Shown here: positions 18,343 to 27,823 of the stretch, piece by piece
Numbering within the stretch: position 1 is the stretch's first letter
Layout: the number at the start of each line of letters is the position of its first letter
Source: Desulfosediminicola flagellatus
Lineage (GTDB): Bacteria; Desulfobacterota; Desulfobulbia; Desulfobulbales; Desulfocapsaceae
Direction: 5' to 3'
DNA length: 64,000 nt
NCBI RefSeq assembly: GCF_005116655.2
Contig: NZ_CP050698.1
Span: 2,324,501-2,388,500 of the forward strand
The notes under the pieces: generated by a model
The model's input: only the letters and a program-made list of their open reading frames with translations
Database searches by the model: none
What the model was told of the DNA's origin: nothing
Made by a program: the position numbers and the translations under genes

Positions 18343-19002
18343 TTAGTCGTTACCAAGTTTAGGCTGTACTGCTTCTCTGGTAACTTCAGTAGGCTCATTC
18401 TTTGAAAAAATGGTTCGAATTTTAGTAAACACCAGAACTATTCCTCTCCAAATACGCGGAAGCAACCAGATCGCAATTATGATAAACACCACAAATCCAA
18501 ACAGAAAGGCAACAGGGTAATGCAATGCGGCCCATAAACCACCAAATACCGCGACATCTTCGGCAAAGGATGCGGCCCAGTTAGTGAAAGGTTCTGGTGA
18601 AGTGTTTATAAGAACACGTGATCCTGCTTTAATCATGTGGCTAGTTGCAGAAACAGTTCCACCAAGAATACCTGCTGCGACGGCAAGTGCCGGATTAACA
18701 TCACCAACAGCACCGGCTGCCAGAATAACACCTGCCGGAATACGTATAAATGAGTGAATGGTATCCCATCCTGTATCAATTCCTGGAGTTTTATCAGCAA
18801 AAAATTCAACACAATACATAACACATGCAGCCATTATGACGACAGGGTCCTGCAACATCATCATTGTTTCGGGAAGTACGACATTGCCGGTTGCTCCAAG
18901 TATTCCAAGCATGGCAATCGTGGCGTAAAGGTTGATGCCGCTAGCCCAGGCCGCACCCATTGTGAGTGCTATTGTTGTAATTATTTGTTGATATGCATCC
19001 AT
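18343..19002 (-). CDS. DUF4126 family membrane protein
   Basis: A 219-residue polytopic membrane protein with glycine- and alanine-rich helices: MGAAWASGINLYATIAMLGI near the N-terminus, VIMAACVMYCVEFFADKTPG, AVAAGILGGTVSATSHMIKA, and a strongly hydrophobic C-terminal helix (FLFGFVVFIIIAIWLLP) followed by a basic tail. The pattern ADKTPGIDTGWD followed by the SHMIKAGSR segment matches the DUF4126 family, whose function is unknown. The start at 19002 (MDAYQQ) is chosen over 19020 because AAGGAG is seven bases upstream. It has its own terminator and appears monocistronic. Confidence 0.8.
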   Translation of the reverse strand: MDAYQQIITTIALTMGAAWASGINLYATIAMLGILGATGNVVLPETMMMLQDPVVIMAACVMYCVEFFADKTPGIDTGWDTIHSFIRIPAGVILAAGAVGDVNPALAVAAGILGGTVSATSHMIKAGSRVLINTSPEPFTNWAASFAEDVAVFGGLWAALHYPVAFLFGFVVFIIIAIWLLPRIWRGIVLVFTKIRTIFSKNEPTEVTREAVQPKLGND

Positions 19003-19215
19003 TGAACAACTCCTTATCAATAACTTACTACAGCAATGCGTACCTTGAAATCATGAATGATTCGAGTATAAAACCCCTATTCTCGGACAGCCTGCCGGGC
19101 TGGGACTGAGTATTAGCCTCGGTAGTATGTGATTATTGTAATAACAACTCTCTATCCTATTTCCGGTACTGATTTCGAAAGTGAATTCTGTCCTTTTGCA
19201 ATGTATTCAATACTA

Positions 19216-19401
19216 TTACTTGCACGTTGTAAGTTGGCGGATCAAAAAATCACATTCAAGAGGAGATAGGTCAAATTTTCTCGATACTATTTCCAGTAAT
19301 TCCGTTCGAGACTTGTCAGTGGACTTTATCAGGTACGAAAATTCATCAATTGCTTTTCTCAACTTGTCACCGGGTACTTCTGTAGGTAGTGCGGATACCA
19401 T
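19216..19401 (-). CDS. Small hypothetical protein downstream of glgB
   Basis: A 61-residue, charged, apparently helical protein (KLRKAIDEFSYLIKS, then KFDLSPLECDFLIRQL). A GGAG five bases upstream of the ATG and its position 23 bases after the glgB stop on the same strand argue for real translation. I do not recognise the family. The two-helix layout and lack of membrane segments suggest a small soluble or DNA/protein-binding factor, but no function is claimed. Confidence 0.55.
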   Translation of the reverse strand: MVSALPTEVPGDKLRKAIDEFSYLIKSTDKSRTELLEIVSRKFDLSPLECDFLIRQLTTCK

Positions 19402-19424
19402 TATTACTCTCCATCATCCTGTAT

Positions 19425-21632
19425 TTATAATCCTGAAGGTTTGAGAATCACGCCAGCCAGTGGTGGGATTGTCAGAGTGGAATGAAAATTAGCCTGAGCA
19501 TATGGCTCTGCAATTGGACGAAACGTCCTTTTATCACTTGCATTTGAACCACCGTAAATTTCATTATCAGAGCAAAACAGTTCAGTATATGTTTGTCCCG
19601 TAGGAAGGCCAACTTTATAATCATAATAGGTTTGCGGCGTAAAATTGAGTATGCAGACAACATGATCATTCTTGTGTTTTGCATAACGAACAAAAGAGAT
19701 AATCGAGTTGTTCCTATCTTCATAATCTAACCACTGAAAGCCTTCGTTGCTAAAGTCCAGTTCCCATAAAGATGCATTGCTTTTGTATAACGTGTTCAAA
19801 TCAGATACAAATGTAAGCATTTTTTGATTATTGTCATTAGTTTCGGCTAAATGCCAATCAAGACTAGACTTGCAATTCCACTCATTGAGTTGTCCAAGTT
19901 CACCTCCCATGAAAAGGAGTTTTTTGCCGGGATGAGTCCACATTGTAAGGAGTAACAGGCGAAGGTTGGCATATTTCTGCCATTCATCACCTGGCATTTT
20001 GCTTAACAACGATTTTTTCCCGTGGACAACTTCGTCATGTGAAAGCGGTAAGATAAAGTTCTCGGAAAACGCATACATTATAGAAAAGGTAAGGATGTTG
20101 TGATGATATTTCCTGTAAAGTGGATCTTTGGAAAAGTAGCTCAGGATATCGTTCATCCAACCCATATTCCATTTAAAGCCGAAGCCAAGGCCACCATCAT
20201 GCGTCGGTTTTGAAACTCCATAAAAACTGGTTGACTCCTCAGCAATCATTAACGTATTAGGGTGGAAGTCAAAGACGACTGAATTGACATGTCGTAAAAA
20301 CTCAATAGCCTCAAGATTTTCTCTGCCGCCATAACAGTTCGCTGACCATTCACCTTCCTTGCGAGAATAATCAAGATAAAGCATTGAAGCCACGGCATCT
20401 ACACGCAATCCGTCTATATGAAATTTATCAAGCCAGAAGAGGGCACTTGCAATAAGATAATTGCTGACTTCCCGTCGGCCATAGTTGTAAATATATGTTC
20501 CCCATTCAGGATGCATTCCTTTTTGAGGGTCCTGATGTTCATACAGTGCAGTCCCGTCAAATCTGGCGAGGCTATGGTCATCCTGTGGAAAATGGGCTGG
20601 TACCCAATCAAGAATAACACCTATAGAATTCAGGTGGCACTGGTCGATAAAATACATGAATTCCTGAGGGGTGCCGTGCCTGCTTGTAACGCTGAATGGT
20701 CCTGTTACCTGATATCCCCATGATTCATCAAGTGGATGCTCCATGACTGGCATTAGCTCAATATGAGTAAATCCCATCTCTTTAATATACGGGATAAGCT
20801 GTTCGGCCAATTCTCTGTAAGAAAGAAAACGTTCAGGGTTATCCGGGTCTCTTCTCCATGATCCCGGGTGGAGTTCATAAATTGAGATAGGTTTATCGTA
20901 TGGACTTTCAATGATTTTTTGAGCCTGCCAGTTATCATCCTGCCAGGTGTAGCCATCGAGGTAATTAACTATGGATGCATTGTTCGGGCGGAATTCCCCC
21001 TGGAACTGGAAGGGGTCTGATTTGTTAACAGTGTTTCCCTGAGCAGTCCTCACTTCAAATTTATAGAGTTCACCTTCAAGTATGCCTGGGAGAAAAAGCT
21101 CCCAGATGCCAGATGACCCGAGTGAGCGCATTGGGTGAACTCTGCCATCCCAACTGTTGAAATTCCCGATTACCGAAACACTTCGAGCATTGGGAGCCCA
21201 CACTCTGAAAACGGTACCCTGAATTTTTGAGAGTGTGGCTGGATGACACCCAAGGTGTTCATAGAGTTTGTAATTTGTGCCGAAGTTAAAGAGGTATCGG
21301 TCAGTTTCCTCGAGTTGTGGTAAAAATCTGTAAGGATCGTTAATGGTAGTTACTGAGCCGTTATGAAAATGAATTTCATATTGATACGTATACGGGTCAA
21401 GGTGAGGATCTGAGAACCATGATCGTTCTATTTCGCTAACGAATAATCCTGAATTGTCGACATTGGACATTTCAAGACGTTTGTTGTCGCTAAGGAGGAG
21501 TACGGAACTGGCATGAGGTTGAAAAGTCCTGATTGTTACACGGTTCTCTTCTTCGCCTGAAAAATGAACACCGAGGAACTCAAAAGGATCATGATGCCCG
21601 GTGCTAATGATTTTTTCCAATTGGTCATTCAT
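19425..21632 (-). CDS. glgB: 1,4-alpha-glucan branching enzyme
   Basis: A 735-residue GH13 glycogen branching enzyme that introduces alpha-1,6 branches. The N-terminal part has two early-set beta modules (HHDPFEFLGVH; then GTVFRVWAPNARSVSVIGNF). The catalytic barrel shows VPAHFP, the nucleophile Asp in DGLRVDAVASML, the acid Glu in MIAEEST and the third Asp in LPLSHDEVVHGK. A C-terminal beta domain follows. Length is normal for GlgB with the long N-terminus. No other glycogen gene (glgA, glgC, glgP) is in the window. A small open frame follows 23 bases downstream and is probably co-transcribed. No clear Shine-Dalgarno sequence precedes the ATG. Confidence 0.96.
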   Translation of the reverse strand: MNDQLEKIISTGHHDPFEFLGVHFSGEEENRVTIRTFQPHASSVLLLSDNKRLEMSNVDNSGLFVSEIERSWFSDPHLDPYTYQYEIHFHNGSVTTINDPYRFLPQLEETDRYLFNFGTNYKLYEHLGCHPATLSKIQGTVFRVWAPNARSVSVIGNFNSWDGRVHPMRSLGSSGIWELFLPGILEGELYKFEVRTAQGNTVNKSDPFQFQGEFRPNNASIVNYLDGYTWQDDNWQAQKIIESPYDKPISIYELHPGSWRRDPDNPERFLSYRELAEQLIPYIKEMGFTHIELMPVMEHPLDESWGYQVTGPFSVTSRHGTPQEFMYFIDQCHLNSIGVILDWVPAHFPQDDHSLARFDGTALYEHQDPQKGMHPEWGTYIYNYGRREVSNYLIASALFWLDKFHIDGLRVDAVASMLYLDYSRKEGEWSANCYGGRENLEAIEFLRHVNSVVFDFHPNTLMIAEESTSFYGVSKPTHDGGLGFGFKWNMGWMNDILSYFSKDPLYRKYHHNILTFSIMYAFSENFILPLSHDEVVHGKKSLLSKMPGDEWQKYANLRLLLLTMWTHPGKKLLFMGGELGQLNEWNCKSSLDWHLAETNDNNQKMLTFVSDLNTLYKSNASLWELDFSNEGFQWLDYEDRNNSIISFVRYAKHKNDHVVCILNFTPQTYYDYKVGLPTGQTYTELFCSDNEIYGGSNASDKRTFRPIAEPYAQANFHSTLTIPPLAGVILKPSGL

Positions 21633-21795
21633 AATATAATTAGGAAGTAGGAGTAATTATGTGTCAGCAATAAAAGAATATTTGAAAAATAATTTTATCT
21701 ATATTAGGTAATTCAGAGGGTTTTGTCATGTTTATCTGTATTTTAATTTTGTCAGGAAAAATTATGATTGAAAATCTGTGACAATTGTTGTCGCC

Positions 21796-21825
21796 TTGAC
21801 GTGCAAGAGATTCCTTTGATAGACT
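21796..21825 (+). promoter_or_regulatory. Putative sigma-70 promoter for yqgE
   Basis: TTGACG (21796-21801, 5/6 to the -35 consensus) and TAGACT (21820-21825, 4/6 to the -10) are separated by 18 bases, about 75 bases before the yqgE start and in the correct orientation. Confidence 0.45.
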
Positions 21826-21901
21826 AAAATAAAGCGCACCTTGATCTGGATTTTGTGCGTATTTACTTATTGGCGTGTAATTTCCTATGGAGAACATGGT
21901 C

Positions 21902-22477
21902 ATGACTAATGACAAAGCTCCAGTAATAGACAGCCTGACAGGCTCATTTCTGGTCTCAACCCCGCAGATGCCCGACCCTCGATTCGAGGAACAAGTAATC
22001 TATATTTGTGCCCATAGCAGTGAAGGGGCGATGGGGTTGGCTATTAACAAACCCAATTCAGCTTTTACTCTGGCTGAAGTACTGCAGGGAGCTGATTTGC
22101 CCATTCCGGTAATTGAGTTGCCACCTGTTTATGTCGGAGGCCCTGTTGAGCTTGAATCGGCATTTATTCTCTATAGATCAGAATACTCAACAGAGTATCA
22201 GCTTGAGGTCACTCCAACAGTGTCATTGTCCAGAGAAACAAAAGTTCTCGAAGATATTGCCAGTGGCCGCGGTCCACAGAATTATCTCTTCCTTCTCGGC
22301 TATACCGGTTGGGGGCCGGGCCAACTCGAAAGGGAACTTGTTGAGGATGGCTGGCTTACTGTACCCGGAGACGATAATATCATTTTCAGCCTTCCTGATG
22401 AGGAAAAATGGAAGGCTGCAGCGATGCAATATGGTATAGACATAAGCACATTTGGAGATGTTATCGGTTACGCCTAA
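21902..22477 (+). CDS. yqgE: YqgE/AlgH family protein
   Basis: A protein of about 191 residues of the YqgE/AlgH (UPF0301) family. Conserved segments are GSFLVSTPQMPDPRFEEQVI, the HSSEGAMGLAINKP loop, and GYTGWGPGQLERELVEDGW near the C-terminus. The family is widespread. AlgH was linked to alginate regulation, but the biochemical role remains unknown. In-frame ATGs occur at 21887, 21896 and 21902. I prefer 21902, with GGAG (21889-21892) nine bases upstream. It has a putative promoter before it and an intrinsic terminator after it, so it is monocistronic. Confidence 0.9.
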   Translation: MTNDKAPVIDSLTGSFLVSTPQMPDPRFEEQVIYICAHSSEGAMGLAINKPNSAFTLAEVLQGADLPIPVIELPPVYVGGPVELESAFILYRSEYSTEYQLEVTPTVSLSRETKVLEDIASGRGPQNYLFLLGYTGWGPGQLERELVEDGWLTVPGDDNIIFSLPDEEKWKAAAMQYGIDISTFGDVIGYA

Positions 22478-22504
22478 GCATTACTATGCTTAATAGATAT
22501 AACC

Positions 22505-22541
22505 GGGTGTGATCTCTTTATTGAGGTTACACCCTTTTTTT
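22505..22541 (+). terminator. Rho-independent terminator of yqgE
   Basis: A 12-base stem containing two G-U pairs (GGGTGTGATCTC, 22505-22516, with GAGGTTACACCC, 22523-22534) has a six-base loop and is followed by a run of seven T residues. It lies 27 bases after the yqgE stop. Confidence 0.92.
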
Positions 22542-22679
22542 ATTTTAAACAGAGAAAAGTGTGATGTTTAATGTAAAGCGAATTTTGCGGCCTTAGGAGT
22601 TTGTCGGATTGATCACAGTCCGACATTTTTTAGAAAGTTCGCACAAGGTTGCTCATTACAACAACATTTGGAGTGGTTA

Positions 22680-23081
22680 ATGTCAGAAGTAGCAAAAATA
22701 TTTTCATGTACGCGTTGTGGTTTCTGCTGTAAGGGCGAAACAACTGTCTCTTTAGATCCTGCAGATCAGCAAAGAATGTGTGATGTTCTTGGAAAAAGTT
22801 TTGAGGAGGTCGCGAGTCAATTTCTCAGGATTACAGACGGTGTTGTTCAAATGAAGGTTGTGGATGGGCATTGTGTTTTTTTTGAAGAAGGGTGCACGGT
22901 ACATACTGGACGACCATGGCGCTGTGGAGAATGGCCTTTACATCCGTCGATTCTAGATGACAAGAATAATTTTCTTACAATTTCAGAATCCTGCCCAGGA
23001 ATCAATGTTGATATAGGCTATGATGCATTCTGTGATATCTTGCTGAAAATTCTTGATGAAAACGATCGGGTTAAATGTTGA
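22680..23081 (+). CDS. YkgJ family cysteine-cluster protein
   Basis: A 133-residue protein with the YkgJ-type (CxxCxxCC) zinc/iron-chelating signature: FSCTRCGFCCKGE at the N-terminus, then HCVFFEEGCTVHTGRPWRCG and a final SCPGI. The eight or so cysteines probably hold a metal or Fe-S cluster. The function of the family is undefined. The ATG at 22680 has GGAG six bases upstream and is preferred over a TTG at 22668. It is followed 54 bases later by rlmH on the same strand. Confidence 0.85.
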   Translation: MSEVAKIFSCTRCGFCCKGETTVSLDPADQQRMCDVLGKSFEEVASQFLRITDGVVQMKVVDGHCVFFEEGCTVHTGRPWRCGEWPLHPSILDDKNNFLTISESCPGINVDIGYDAFCDILLKILDENDRVKC

Positions 23082-23135
23082 TACCTTAATTTTATATCGG
23101 CTTTTAGCTGAGCCTTTAATGTAGCTGAAACAATT

Positions 23136-23594
23136 ATGAAGCATGAATTGATATTTTTAGGAAAGACCAAAGACTCGTTTATCTCCGCAGGAATAGATAA
23201 CTACGCTTCCAGGTTGAAACATTACACCAAAGTTTCTACCCGTACACTTAAAGAGAAGAAGTCTGCTGGCAATCCAGATATTTCCCTGGAAGGACGTCAG
23301 TTACTTGAAGCAGTGCCGGCAGGGTGGTTTATTGTAGCTCTTGACTCACGTGGCGGTCAGTTTACATCTGAGAAATTCGCCACAGTCATCAGCGGCTGGG
23401 AACAACGTGGAGTGAAGGGGGTCTGTTATCTTATCGGTGGTCCTACAGGAATTTCCGAAGAGGTAGTGGCAAGGGCGGACCTGTGCCTGTCTCTTTCAAA
23501 AATGACATTTACTCACGATATGGTGAGATTGTTATTAATGGAGCAGGTGTATCGCGCGTATACCATTAAAGCTGGTGAAAAATATCATAAGTGA
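23136..23594 (+). CDS. rlmH: 23S rRNA pseudouridine-1915 N3-methyltransferase RlmH
   Basis: A 152-residue SPOUT methyltransferase, near the standard 155. It methylates pseudouridine 1915 of 23S rRNA in assembled ribosomes. Signature stretches are FIVALDSRGGQFTSEKFA, CYLIGGPTGISEEV and LSLSKMTFTHDMVRLLLMEQ, and the C-terminal KAGEKYHK matches the conserved GEPYHK end. The last ten bases overlap the 3' end of the convergent rsmJ gene. Confidence 0.95.
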   Translation: MKHELIFLGKTKDSFISAGIDNYASRLKHYTKVSTRTLKEKKSAGNPDISLEGRQLLEAVPAGWFIVALDSRGGQFTSEKFATVISGWEQRGVKGVCYLIGGPTGISEEVVARADLCLSLSKMTFTHDMVRLLLMEQVYRAYTIKAGEKYHK

Positions 23595-24385
23595 TTTATC
23601 ATGTAGACATCAAACCTACTGTTTTTCATCTCAATCACATGACTTGGATTTTTGGAATTTAAGCGTTCAGCTCCTTTGGGACGCTTTACTACAACTCTAT
23701 TTCCTGCATATCGAAGAGCGGTTTCCAGTAGTTCTTCACTATCATCGTCATCTCCAACGATATCTCGTATCATTCGCATTTCTTTTTTATTCAGAGCTGA
23801 TTTTTTAGAATGAGGATACATCGGGTCAAGATATACCGTATACGGTGGAGAAGTCAGGTGCTTGATATTTTCTTTGGCATCGCCCAAAAGCAGGGTCATT
23901 CTTTTCTGAATTACTTCGGACGTTGCATTCTGCGCTTGAAGACCACGTTGCATTGCATCCTCAAGAAGTGCACCGATAATTGGGGAGCGTTCGTTTAAAA
24001 TTACGTTTGAGCCGAGGCAGGCTAGAACAAATCCATCTCCGCCAAGGCCAGCGGTAGCATCAAAGATGTCAGGCCTAAAACCTGACTTAATACCTACTGC
24101 CCTTGCAAGAGGTTGTTTTATAGTACAGTTGCGTGCATGCCGATAGCCAGCATTGCCATGGATGAAATCAACAAAGAGAGGAGAGTGTTTTTCTTTACAA
24201 TTTTCTAACTGTTCATTCACCCCCAGCTCAAGATGTTCATCTGTATAGGTGAGGATGTATCTGTTCCTGCACTGTTTTTTGTCGCAAAAATCAAGACCCA
24301 ATTTTTTTGCCAGTGCACGTGCTTTTTGTAGTATTGTGTCTGAAGATGCAGTACATGAAATGGTAATTAATGGCAATTTTGGCAT
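23585..24385 (-). CDS. rsmJ: 16S rRNA guanine-N2 methyltransferase RsmJ-like
   Basis: A SAM-dependent methyltransferase of about 266 residues. The SAM-binding segment is IFDATAGLGGDGFVLACLGS and the catalytic-type motif VYLDPMYPHSKKSA is specific to the RsmJ (YhiQ) family, which makes m2G1516 in 16S rRNA. The frame is open to 24472, but the extra 29 residues are hydrophobic, overlap the divergent kdsB start and are not family-like, so I start at the ATG at 24385. No Shine-Dalgarno sequence supports either start. It converges with rlmH with a ten-base overlap. Confidence 0.87.
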   Translation of the reverse strand: MPKLPLITISCTASSDTILQKARALAKKLGLDFCDKKQCRNRYILTYTDEHLELGVNEQLENCKEKHSPLFVDFIHGNAGYRHARNCTIKQPLARAVGIKSGFRPDIFDATAGLGGDGFVLACLGSNVILNERSPIIGALLEDAMQRGLQAQNATSEVIQKRMTLLLGDAKENIKHLTSPPYTVYLDPMYPHSKKSALNKKEMRMIRDIVGDDDDSEELLETALRYAGNRVVVKRPKGAERLNSKNPSHVIEMKNSRFDVYMINHL

Positions 24386-24466
24386 GCTGTTGTGATGGTT
24401 AACAGAGTTAATAACTGGAAAACACGATAGCTTTATAATTAATACATCTATAAGTGTAATAAAAAA

Positions 24467-25225
24467 ATGCAAAAAGAGAAGGTTGATGTTGTAGCAATTA
24501 TTCCGGCGAGGTACGAATCAAACAGATTCAGAGGAAAACCGCTTGCAAAAATTGCAGGGAAACCGATGATTCAGCATGTTGTTGAGCGGGCCTCAAATGT
24601 TGATCTACTCTCCAGGGTAGTTGTCGCAACAGATGATATGCGCATTGCTGAATGTGTAAAATCTTTTGGTGGAGAATATGTGATCACCCGTGATGATCAT
24701 GTTTCAGGTTCTGACAGGCTTGCCGAAGCAGCTGAACTGATAGGGATTTCAGAGCATGATGTCGTGGTAAATATCCAGGGGGATCAACCTCTTTTTCCTG
24801 CAGAAGTAGTTGAGCAGGTAGCTCGCCCGTTACTCGATGATCCAGCTTTGCCCATGTCTACCCTCATTTACAAAATAATTCGTGAAGAAGAGATCCGCGA
24901 TCCGAATCATGTGAAAACAGTGTTTGATCGTGATAATAATGCGCTCTATTTTTCCCGTTCCCCAATTCCATTTCAGAGAAACCCGGAAGATATTGTCTCC
25001 CCGACCTATTACAAACATCTTGGTTTTTATGCCTATCGCAAGGGGTTTCTGCTAACGTTTGTAGCATTGCCGGAAGGAGAATGGGAGCGTTTTGAGAAAC
25101 TCGAACAATTACGTGCTCTCGAATATGGATATAAAATCAAAGTAACCCTTACAGAGCATGATTCTATAGAAGTTGATACCCCTGAAGATCTTAAACGGGT
25201 AGAGGCAATGTTACTTTCATCCTGA
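24467..25225 (+). CDS. kdsB: 3-deoxy-manno-octulosonate cytidylyltransferase
   Basis: A 252-residue CMP-Kdo synthetase, activating Kdo for LPS inner core synthesis. The nucleotide-binding N-terminus is VVAIIPARYESNRFRGKPLA. VVNIQGDQPLFP, the HVKTVFD region and the C-terminal SIEVDTPEDLKRVEAML complete the family pattern. It shows that the host makes Kdo-containing LPS. It is divergent from rsmJ and followed 93 bases later by the YvcK-like gene. Confidence 0.95.
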   Translation: MQKEKVDVVAIIPARYESNRFRGKPLAKIAGKPMIQHVVERASNVDLLSRVVVATDDMRIAECVKSFGGEYVITRDDHVSGSDRLAEAAELIGISEHDVVVNIQGDQPLFPAEVVEQVARPLLDDPALPMSTLIYKIIREEEIRDPNHVKTVFDRDNNALYFSRSPIPFQRNPEDIVSPTYYKHLGFYAYRKGFLLTFVALPEGEWERFEKLEQLRALEYGYKIKVTLTEHDSIEVDTPEDLKRVEAMLLSS

Positions 25226-25318
25226 AAAACTCTTCGTTCATCATCTTTTTGAATGGCTTGTCGGTGTGATAACCGGTTAATTGTGATTCGTATTTGCTCA
25301 TTAAGATGATGATTTACA

Positions 25319-27649
25319 ATGAGCGCAAAAGGCAATATGGCAAAAAAGACTGACGACAACGTCTCTAAAAAGCTTGAGGCTCTACTCAATAAAAGTGTTT
25401 CTCCTCTCGACCTGCTACCTCATGATGACTTGCGTGAGAAATTTATAGATCTCATCGTGAATGGAGAACCTCATCACCATGATCAGGAAATAACACGACT
25501 TTATAGTGGTCTTGAGAATGCGCTGGAAAACAGCCGGATGGATCATGTAAAGGTGGTTGTTTTTGGTGGTGGTACAGGATTGTCAAACATAATTGGTGGT
25601 GATTGCCGGTCTGAAGGTTGGAGCAGATCTCCTTTTTCCGGGTTAAAGGAGATCTTCCCACAGACGACATCTGTAGTCTGTGTGGCTGATGACGGTGGTT
25701 CTACTGGTGAATTGCTCAAAGATTTACCGTTGATAGCCATCGGTGATATTCGCCATGTACTGCTTTCTTCTATTCAACTTTCTGTAATTCAACGTACCTA
25801 TCAGGTGTCAGTATCGAGAGCCAGAATTATTGCATCTGAATTGGCAAGGCTTTTCAATTATCGATTTGACGAGCAGGTCCATCACCCCGAAATTCTTGTT
25901 GAGCAGGCAAAAGTTGATTTTTCTGTATTGCCGAGAGGTTTGGGAGAGGCTCTGTATGGACTTATTGAAAGTTGTTTTGAAGACCCTCGTTTATCACCTA
26001 TCCTAAAGCGCTCCCATTGTTTGGGTAATCTCATAGTAGTTGCTTCAATCTTCAAGTTTCTTGATAAGGAAGTGACTCTGGAGGAGGTTTCACTCGATTC
26101 GCTGCTGATACATAACCCTATCTCTTCAGGTTTGCAGTATCTCTCGTTTATGATCGGGGCCGGCAGGAATTCGGTTCTTCCCTGTACGTCGACGCCAGGA
26201 CAATTGCGCATCATTTATTCCAATGGTGTGCAAATAAAAGGAGAGTCAAAATCCAGTTCTTCGAGACGGGGAGTTCCTGTAGATTCTGTGCATGTAGATT
26301 TCTATGGTGAAATACATGTCTACGATGAGGTGTTGCAGAATATTGCTGAAGCCGACATTCTCATTCTGGCTCCAGGTAGTTTATACAGTTCTATAATTCC
26401 GGTATTCAAGGTTCCTGGTTTGGCTGAAGCAGTTCGAAATAACTCAAAGGCACTTAAGCTACTGATTTCAAACTTATGGGTTCAGGCAGGTGAAACAGAT
26501 TTAAGTATTGCAGATCCTGAAAGAAAATTTCATGTATCTGATATGATACGAGCTTATGAAAGAAATATACCTGGTGGTGTAAAAGACTTGTTTAGTGAGG
26601 TGCTTTGTCTTTCCCTAAAAGATGTGCCTGCTTCAGTTATCCAGAGGTATGCTGTTGAAGGGAAAAGCCCGATATACCTCGATAGAGATATCGTACGACG
26701 TCAGGGTTTTATTCCTGTTGAATGTGGAATCTATTCAAAGAATGCACTTGCTGAGCGAGGAGTTATTCAGCACGACCCCGCAATGGTCGCAACAGCGGTA
26801 AAAGTTCTTTATGCTGGTTCTGAGTGTTTTGAAGATTCTCTCCCGCTTGCACATAATGATTCTAAGCGAACCGCAGACCCCTCCGAGGAGAGTGTCAACT
26901 GGACCAGTATTCTGCCAAATGTTAAATATCATCGAATAGCACAGAGGATTAACGAGATAACCATTGATTGCTCTGATAAGTGCAGGCATAGCTGTTCCAA
27001 TGGAGTTGATACAATCCGCGAGATGGTATGTGAGATTATCTGGAAGCATCATGACATTCCTCTTGAACATCTTGATTATTTCTCTGGTATTCAATGTGTC
27101 GATGTGGAGGATTGGCATCGCAACCAGCAATGGGATAACGTCTATACTTTCTATGACCCCACAGACAATCTGATAAAAATACGTCAGGACCAGTTTGCAG
27201 ATGTAAAAAAAATGGAGGTCGGACTACTCATAGCGATAGGTGAATCTCTACTTGGAAATTATGCCCTGAAAAAGCAGGTGAGAGATATTGTGCAAAATGA
27301 TGTGCCTTTAGGCAAGGTGTATCATTTGACTATCAGAGATGCCGCTGAAAGGACGAGCTTTTTTACAGATGAACAATTCGATGATTACCTGAAGCTTGCA
27401 CGGATGTACAGAAGGCGAAAGGAAAATAGTTATACACGCCTTATTAATGGTAAAGAAGGCTTCACTCCACCTGGTTTGCTGATGGGATTGACGTACGCCT
27501 GGTATCTGGATAACAGTCTGACAACATATATAGAGCATAAAATGTCAGTGATGAAAATTCCTCAGACTGATTTAATACCTGAACAGAAGAAAATTGTACG
27601 CAGGCGACAGAAAATGATAAAATTCTTTCGTGAGGTTGTATTTCGATAA
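25319..27649 (+). CDS. YvcK/CofD-like protein with large C-terminal extension
   Basis: A 776-residue protein. Residues about 75-490 match the YvcK (gluconeogenesis factor)/CofD fold: VVVFGGGTGLSNIIGG, CVADDGGSTGELLKDLP, AIGDIRHVLLSS and LAPGSLYSSIIPVFKVPG. YvcK binds UDP-sugars and affects cell-wall and carbon metabolism, while CofD makes a flavin cofactor and normally differs in length. The roughly 280 residues after this have no family I recognise. They include the segment HHDIPLEHLDYFSGIQCVD and a basic tail (KKIVRRRQKMIKFFR). An N-terminal stretch of about 70 residues is also additional. An alternative ATG lies at 25337 (MAKKTDD). No operon partner is evident. Confidence 0.75.
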   Translation: MSAKGNMAKKTDDNVSKKLEALLNKSVSPLDLLPHDDLREKFIDLIVNGEPHHHDQEITRLYSGLENALENSRMDHVKVVVFGGGTGLSNIIGGDCRSEGWSRSPFSGLKEIFPQTTSVVCVADDGGSTGELLKDLPLIAIGDIRHVLLSSIQLSVIQRTYQVSVSRARIIASELARLFNYRFDEQVHHPEILVEQAKVDFSVLPRGLGEALYGLIESCFEDPRLSPILKRSHCLGNLIVVASIFKFLDKEVTLEEVSLDSLLIHNPISSGLQYLSFMIGAGRNSVLPCTSTPGQLRIIYSNGVQIKGESKSSSSRRGVPVDSVHVDFYGEIHVYDEVLQNIAEADILILAPGSLYSSIIPVFKVPGLAEAVRNNSKALKLLISNLWVQAGETDLSIADPERKFHVSDMIRAYERNIPGGVKDLFSEVLCLSLKDVPASVIQRYAVEGKSPIYLDRDIVRRQGFIPVECGIYSKNALAERGVIQHDPAMVATAVKVLYAGSECFEDSLPLAHNDSKRTADPSEESVNWTSILPNVKYHRIAQRINEITIDCSDKCRHSCSNGVDTIREMVCEIIWKHHDIPLEHLDYFSGIQCVDVEDWHRNQQWDNVYTFYDPTDNLIKIRQDQFADVKKMEVGLLIAIGESLLGNYALKKQVRDIVQNDVPLGKVYHLTIRDAAERTSFFTDEQFDDYLKLARMYRRRKENSYTRLINGKEGFTPPGLLMGLTYAWYLDNSLTTYIEHKMSVMKIPQTDLIPEQKKIVRRRQKMIKFFREVVFR

Positions 27650-27823
27650 TCTTCGAGTGGCTCAACTCCTTTATGCTGAGATATTGAGGGGGAAATGCCT
27701 ATTGGCGTTCTGGATGTAATGGTTAATCGTGGGATGCTCATGTATTATTCATTAAATGCGCAATAATGGGCAGCTGCTTATCCTGAATTACTGATGTATT
27801 CCCGTGAGGCATAAGGACTATTG

